From Datisca glomerata (taxonomy: Eukaryota > Streptophyta > Magnoliopsida > Cucurbitales > Datiscaceae): a stretch of 64,000 nucleotides of DNA. The stretch's first letter is position 1. Every line of letters begins with the position of its first letter. Positions 58,670-64,000 of this stretch are shown in pieces. The translations under genes were made by a program, and so were the position numbers. Below the pieces are notes generated by a model, which did not search any database, was not told the origin of the DNA, and saw nothing but the letters and a program-made list of their open reading frames with translations. Location: positions 1 to 64,000 of the forward strand of contig QANY01012038.1 of NCBI GenBank assembly GCA_003255025.1. The letters are read 5' to 3'.

Positions 58670-60208
58670 ATAATATATATCCCTTTTACTATTCTTTGTA
58701 ATGAAGCGTGACCCGTATCAATAAAGAAAAACTTTCACTTCTCCTATTTTTCTGGTATTCATCAATATAGATAACGTAGATACTTTTACAATGAATAAAT
58801 AAATTAACGTAGGAGATCATTGTCTAATTGATTAGAGTTTTTTTCTGAATCAAAATGTAGATAGATTATGAATCACATCAAATATTTCCAAAATACTCTC
58901 CTAAATCTTATAGTGCTATCCTCTACTCATCAAACAAAAAACTTTAAATATTGTGAAATAAAAGTACTCGGCTAGTTAAGTATAAATTGTAGTTACTTGT
59001 ACCAGAAAATTTTAAAGGTATGTCTAGTACGTGTCGGGATCATAATAGTATTTTTGTATGTAATTATAACAATAAAAGAAATACAACTAAGGAAGTAGAA
59101 AATAAAGATTAAATTTTGTATACATAATTTAGATAAATTATTTTCACAGCTCCAAAATTACATTTCAAAAGTATCCATATTTATCTCATTCACGTGTTTT
59201 CATTTCAATAATCTGATAAATTTTTAATAAAGATCATATGAATTTTTTAAATCAGTAAAATGTATTATACACGAAAATAAATATTAATGTATTACTTTGA
59301 GCATTTTTTTCCCTAATTATCAAAATCCTTATCCTGTTTCTTCAAACAATGGATTTTAAAAGGAACTATTATCACACATATCATGTTTTAAGAAATTGTC
59401 GCAAGACTCCAATTTAACATTCTGACGTTAAAATTTACACTCGTTCGACTAGGATCTAGTAAAAATATTTTACTAGAACACGATCTAATAATCATTAATT
59501 TCAACTGAAAAATTAAAAAAATGAATTTCGTTAATAAACATAGAAGAAATTTAAAATCATTTTTTTAGAAAGAAGACTAAGTAAAGTAAATTAAGTCCGC
59601 ATAAGAATATGTGAATTACCTTTCAGGAAAACTGGTTACTGACTCATCAAAGAAAAACAATAAAATCACATGGAATAACACGATCTTGAAAATTGTAAAC
59701 CAGTGGGTTCCAAGCTTACCTAGATCAAAAATCAACAAGTGCCAGAAAAAAAAAGATAAAGAATCAACCAGAAAACGAACGAGAAAAACCTGCAAAAAGA
59801 CACACAAGGATTTCTTTATTATGATTTCCACAGTAAGCATTGAGGTTCTGAATTAATTAACAATAATATCTTAGTCAAATTTACATTTGTCAACGAGCAA
59901 TCTCAATTCAGAGAACTAACTACTGTATCAATCCAAAGATCATTGCCATTAACCAAGCCTGTCACACCCAGAAACTTACTGAGGGTAAAACAGTCTTTTT
60001 AGCAAATCGTGTGGAGGAAAAAATGTCAACATGCCGTTGTAAATCATTTTTCTTTTCTTTTTGTTAATCAGGATAAACAAGACGCGACTTTATTTAAAAC
60101 AGATAGAACATTGATAAACATGCACTCAAATATCATAGCATGACAGTTTGTGTCTTGAAAGTTAATGAGATTACTCATCTACACTATCCAATTAAGGCTT
60201 TCCAACTC
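58670..60208. other. Flank of the Copia-2 insertion, unit III
   Basis: Matches 32369-33915 of unit I. AT-rich, no recognisable gene. Confidence 0.6.
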
Positions 60209-61520
60209 TATTTCCTTTCATTTTTCTTTTCTTCCACATAAACAGTTGCCAAAACATCAACCTCTATGCATCTTACAACACAAAAGATCGTAAAATCAAA
60301 TTACCATTACTACGGTGTCGGTACTTAAGCCTAAGGTATTTATTTACACGAAAGTAAAATAATAACATTATGATTACCAACACTCAAGGCATACTTTTGA
60401 AGATCATATTCGAAACAGGTAACGGAATGGAGTTTGATTATGCTTCATGCCCATGACTGAGATAGAGAGTGATAGGCTGAGAGAAAATTTAGAAAAGGTA
60501 TGCTAAAAGGTGGCTGTAGATTTGTGTGTCTATATATATAGTTTTTTATTTGCCCTAATAGCTTTGACTGTGGAGGATATGCAACCGAATTAAAAATTTC
60601 AACTTTTGATTTGATTTTTTTTCTTTAGATAATCATGTGAATAAATCTTTCTATTTAGTATTTATGAATTTCAGGTAGCCTCTTGGGTCCTCTCACCCAA
60701 AAACGCAAACATAAATTTCATTTGTTGGGATTTCCATATTGCTTAGCCGGTCAGAATAATAATCTTTAATAGGAAAGATTCACATATGCCTGTGTACTAA
60801 TTATGACAAAATTCATTAATAAATTTGTCACACTAAATTTATAGTTCATAGTCTATAATAAATTAAAAGGTGAAAGTAAGGAATGAATTTTTTTGGATAA
60901 TTCTGTCCATCCTTATTTTTATTAATTAAAAATTGTGAAAAGTATACTTGACATATTTCTATTTGACCATTAAATAAGGATGCGTCAAAATGTATCAATT
61001 AGAAAGTGATTTTTCAAATGTGGATTGAAAAATAACTTTTCAAATTTAACTTTTGAAATGTAATTGGACAAAATAAATTTAATTTTTCTAATTGTTCTTT
61101 TTGTGTTAAATGATTGAAAAGTAATTGTATATAAAAAATTTCATACAATAAGATGCTTTTTATATGTAAATTGTATATAAAAGGAAAAATTCTTACGATA
61201 TTCCTTGTAGTTTGTCTAAATGACACTAATACTCATCTAGTTTGAAAAATGATAAATAAATTCATTCTGTTAGTTTAGGTGCGGAAAAAATAATATTATT
61301 CCTATAATCAATCTGATTCAACTATTTTTCTAATTTGAAACATAAGTCGGCCTGAGTTTTCGGTTTAGGTAAATTCTAGTTTGAATATTAAAATAAATTG
61401 GTTTTAACATTTTTAGAATTGAGAATAAAATGAGGATAATTTGGTATTACTAGAAAATGAATAAAATTCTTAGATTTGAATGAATAATTTCCATCACAAG
61501 TGTGAAGCCAAAATGCTCTA
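60209..61520. other. Single-copy flank in unit III
   Basis: Present once in the window, because unit II lost it and unit I is cut before it. It continues the host flank of the Copia-2 insertion. On the minus strand near 60545-60430 there is a TATA-like 'ACTATATATATAGAC', then a leader and a short ATG frame, a possible decayed promoter. The rest is AT-rich with no gene seen. Confidence 0.45.
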
Positions 61521-62686
61521 TTTACAGGTTCCTTGGTGAATACGAAATTTAGAATGGTAATCAGACAATTATCAAATACGAAAACAGAAAAGTAATATCA
61601 AAAGAACCTTTCTTTCATTCACAGACAATAAGTCCTTACCAAAAAGCCTTGTGAAGAATCAAGACAACGAGTTTTCAATAGATGAAATCACGCCAGAAAA
61701 GCAAAAATCTTAACCATCCACATCTTATATCTGTAAGACTTAGAGAACATGATAAACACAAACTAGAGCGAATCAACACAACAAAAATGCTACTGGTCAA
61801 TGACTCAGTATACAACCATGATCAGCCGATTGATATTAGCAAGTAGTATATTACAAGAAATTAAATTTCTACAATAGGTGAGCAACAAATATTTTAGCAA
61901 GAAAATGGACAAACAACAATAAATCAGAGTAAACATTTGAGAAGATTAAAATTTCAACCAGTATGAGAGGCCTATCTTACAAGAGAATTGTCTAAATCAT
62001 GTCCAAAATCCAGACAAATTTCTAGCTTAAAATATAGAAATGCACATCTTTTCCAACTAGAGGAACCCAAATCCGTTAACCTTTAAATGATGTGAATAAA
62101 TTTTCAACCTCATACTTCATATTTCAGAAAAAAAATGGAAAAGAACATAGCAAGAGAAACGAACAAGCAGAAAGATTTGATTAAAGTTGACTTGCGCAAT
62201 AAAGAAACAAATGAATTTGCAAATCCGTTTGAAGTGGATTATGGAGAGAGAGAGAGGGTGGTGAGGGAGAGGAGAGATGAGAGATGAGAGGGAGGCGAGG
62301 GAGAGGAGAGATGAGAGGGAGGCGAGGGAGAGGAGAGATTGAGAGAAGAGAGATGCGGGTCTGCTCTAATGGAAGACCTCGCACGGGTTAAGGGTGAAAT
62401 AACCCTCAACCCGAAAGGCGTCATTTTGTATTTGATGTTGAAGACAAAATGATGTCATTTAAATGAAAAAAATGGGAATCTATACCGGTGGTTTAGAATC
62501 ACAGGTATTAAAACCACTGGTATAGACACAAAATTTATAATCTATCCGGCGGTTATTTCTACCTCGAAAAGCCCAAATAACCGCCGGTAATTGCGGGCGG
62601 TTAAAAACTCTGGGGAAAAGTCCAGAAACTCAAGACTTTTGCAGGCGATTTCTTTTCCGCGGGAAAAAGCCAGTTTTCTAGTAGTG
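61521..62686 (-). mobile_element. CACTA transposon 5' end (unit III)
   Basis: Matches 45556-47050 with a 352-bp deletion after 62240. The end CACTACTAGAAAA (minus strand) is at 62686, and subterminal hairpins are kept at about 62480-62600. No transposase. Confidence 0.75.
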
Positions 62687-63708
62687 TTTTAAGGGAACTA
62701 AAGGTCTTAGGCAAGAGAATGTCATCTATCGTTATATTTATGTGCTAGTTATGGAGTCTTTAACTGGTTTTTTGCATACATCTAAGATACATGGGTTCTT
62801 TTTCCATTGGAGGTACAAAAAGTTTTAGATGGTAAATTTATGTTTTGCATGTGATCTATATATCTTCTTTAAAGACGATTTATGTTTTGTTCAACTAATT
62901 CAAGAAGCACTTCATAGCTTTTCAACTTCATGACAAGGATTAAGCCTAATGCAAGGAAGAGCTAGTTATTCTGCAGTGGGATGTATGATGAGTTACAGTC
63001 CAGTATAGTTATTCTGCCACTATGTTTCGATTGGTGTACAAGAGGAATGGAAGAGTCTATTAAAGCATTTGCAGGTGTAACATTCAAAATAAGTGGATTA
63101 TATTTTGGCAATCACAATAGTAATTATATTTAGGTAATCAATTAGTCTAGTCGAGTGTAGGGTTACAGTACATCGATCAATGTATGCGTAATCTTTTACT
63201 ATAGTGGGTGTTCATGTGATTAAGAGGTAAAGTAGAGGAGTTGTTAGAGTAATTTATTCGTAATAAATTTCATATGGGTAATCATTCTTTCCAATGGACA
63301 AATTTCAAATAAATGAAAAAATTACGCCTGTTTTGCCTTGTAGCTTACGTCAATTATACGGAAACCCTCGATACTTTGAGTCATTTACACACAACTTAAT
63401 GACTAAATTAGAAAAGTCATCAATGTCATGCTCTGTCAGGTGTTATTAAGTCATCTCACCCCAAAAGTTAGCTTGAGCTGTGAGACACCCACTCACACTT
63501 ATAAACTAACTACTAGTCTCTTTCACAACCAAAGTGAGATAATCCCACAAATCTCCCCCGTCACACGTCGGGTTTTGAGTCGGATAACCGTCGACTCGTT
63601 TCACCTAGATTCACCATTCATCTAGTTGTAGATCGAATAACCATTGAATCCTCTACCTTAATTAACTAGACACCGTGCCATGAGTCAGATAATAGTGACT
63701 CATTTCAC
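62687..63708. other. Unclassified repeat after the CACTA end, unit III
   Basis: Matches 47051-47993 and continues about 70 bp further ('agatcgaataaccattgaa' on), text of the dispersed LTR-like type. No gene recognised. Confidence 0.4.
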
Positions 63709-64000
63709 NNNNNNNNNNNNNNNNNNNNNNNNNNNNNNNNNNNNNNNNNNNNNNNNNNNNNNNNNNNNNNNNNNNNNNNNNNNNNNNNNNNNNNNNNNNN
63801 NNNNNNNNNNNNNNNNNNNNNNNNNNNNNNNNNNNNNNNNNNNNNNNNNNNNNNNNNNNNNNNNNNNNNNNNNNNNNNNNNNNNNNNNNNNNNNNNNNNN
63901 NNNNNNNNNNNNNNNNNNNNNNNNNNNNNNNNNNNNNNNNNNNNNNNNNNNNNNNNNNNNNNNNNNNNNNNNNNNNNNNNNNNNNNNNNNNNNNNNNNNN
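63709..64000. other. Assembly gap to the window end
   Basis: Run of N, at least 292 bases. Confidence 0.99.

Noticed and set aside
59611..59856. 81-codon plus-strand frame and its 74-codon antisense partner
   Set aside because: Broken in the paralogue at 33330-33575; lysine- and phenylalanine-rich composition reflects AT bias.
1..64000. A previously undescribed gene system such as a defence locus or gene cluster
   Set aside because: No intact non-transposon gene could be found on either strand. The novelty here is in the structural history of the repeats and in the assembly scars.

Overview
This is a stretch of nuclear plant DNA, most likely from a eudicot, built almost entirely of decayed and nested transposable elements. 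The evidence is: Ty1/copia and Ty3/gypsy chromovirus (Tekay/Del-like) remnants, primer-binding sites resembling the 3' end of plant initiator-Met tRNA, a CACTA DNA-transposon terminus with plant-type subterminal repeats, AT-rich intergenic sequence and runs of N. I found no intact host protein-coding gene, no rRNA or tRNA gene and no bacterial-type system. All coding capacity I recognise is broken gag or pol.

Left part (1-12277): a direct segmental duplication (copy A 1-3493, copy B 6587-10139) carries the 5' end of a minus-strand Copia element (Copia-1, full copy 3858-7490, with short LTRs and 5-bp target duplications) and its flank, which holds a possible MITE. The flank runs into a large imperfect inverted repeat (arms 9316-10600 and 11090-12277) around a loop of about 0.5 kb with a perfect G-box.

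Middle part (12280-33915): a Copia-3 RT/RNase H remnant, then a plus-strand Copia-2 element (5' LTR 13384-14522) whose 3' LTR was split by a minus-strand Tekay-like gypsy. The Copia-2 interior plus part of the gypsy appears twice (15743-22196 and 22198-27738), joined at a single N. Gypsy I spans 26034-31873. The other half of the Copia-2 LTR follows at 31874-32368, then about 1.5 kb of flank.

Right part (33916-63708): the nest 'Copia LTR half / gypsy / Copia LTR half / flank' recurs as unit II (33916-45533) and unit III (49679-60208). In II and III a second gypsy family left a large LTR (about 3 kb, flanked by a 5-bp duplication) inside the RNase H domain. Each unit is followed by a truncated CACTA end (45556-47050; 61521-62686) and unclassified repeat sequence. 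Units II and III share several lesions, so they are younger duplicates of each other than of unit I. At 49679-50514 one gypsy LTR is shared by two gypsy interiors, as expected from recombination between LTRs of neighbouring units.

Four isolated single Ns (22197, 36944, 38759, 40327) each sit exactly where the sequence jumps back to repeat itself. For three of them the paralogous unit elsewhere in the window has only one copy. This is a strong sign of assembly-join artefacts, so the tandem duplications in this window need read-level support. Two long N runs (47994-48862 and 63709-64000) are true gaps.
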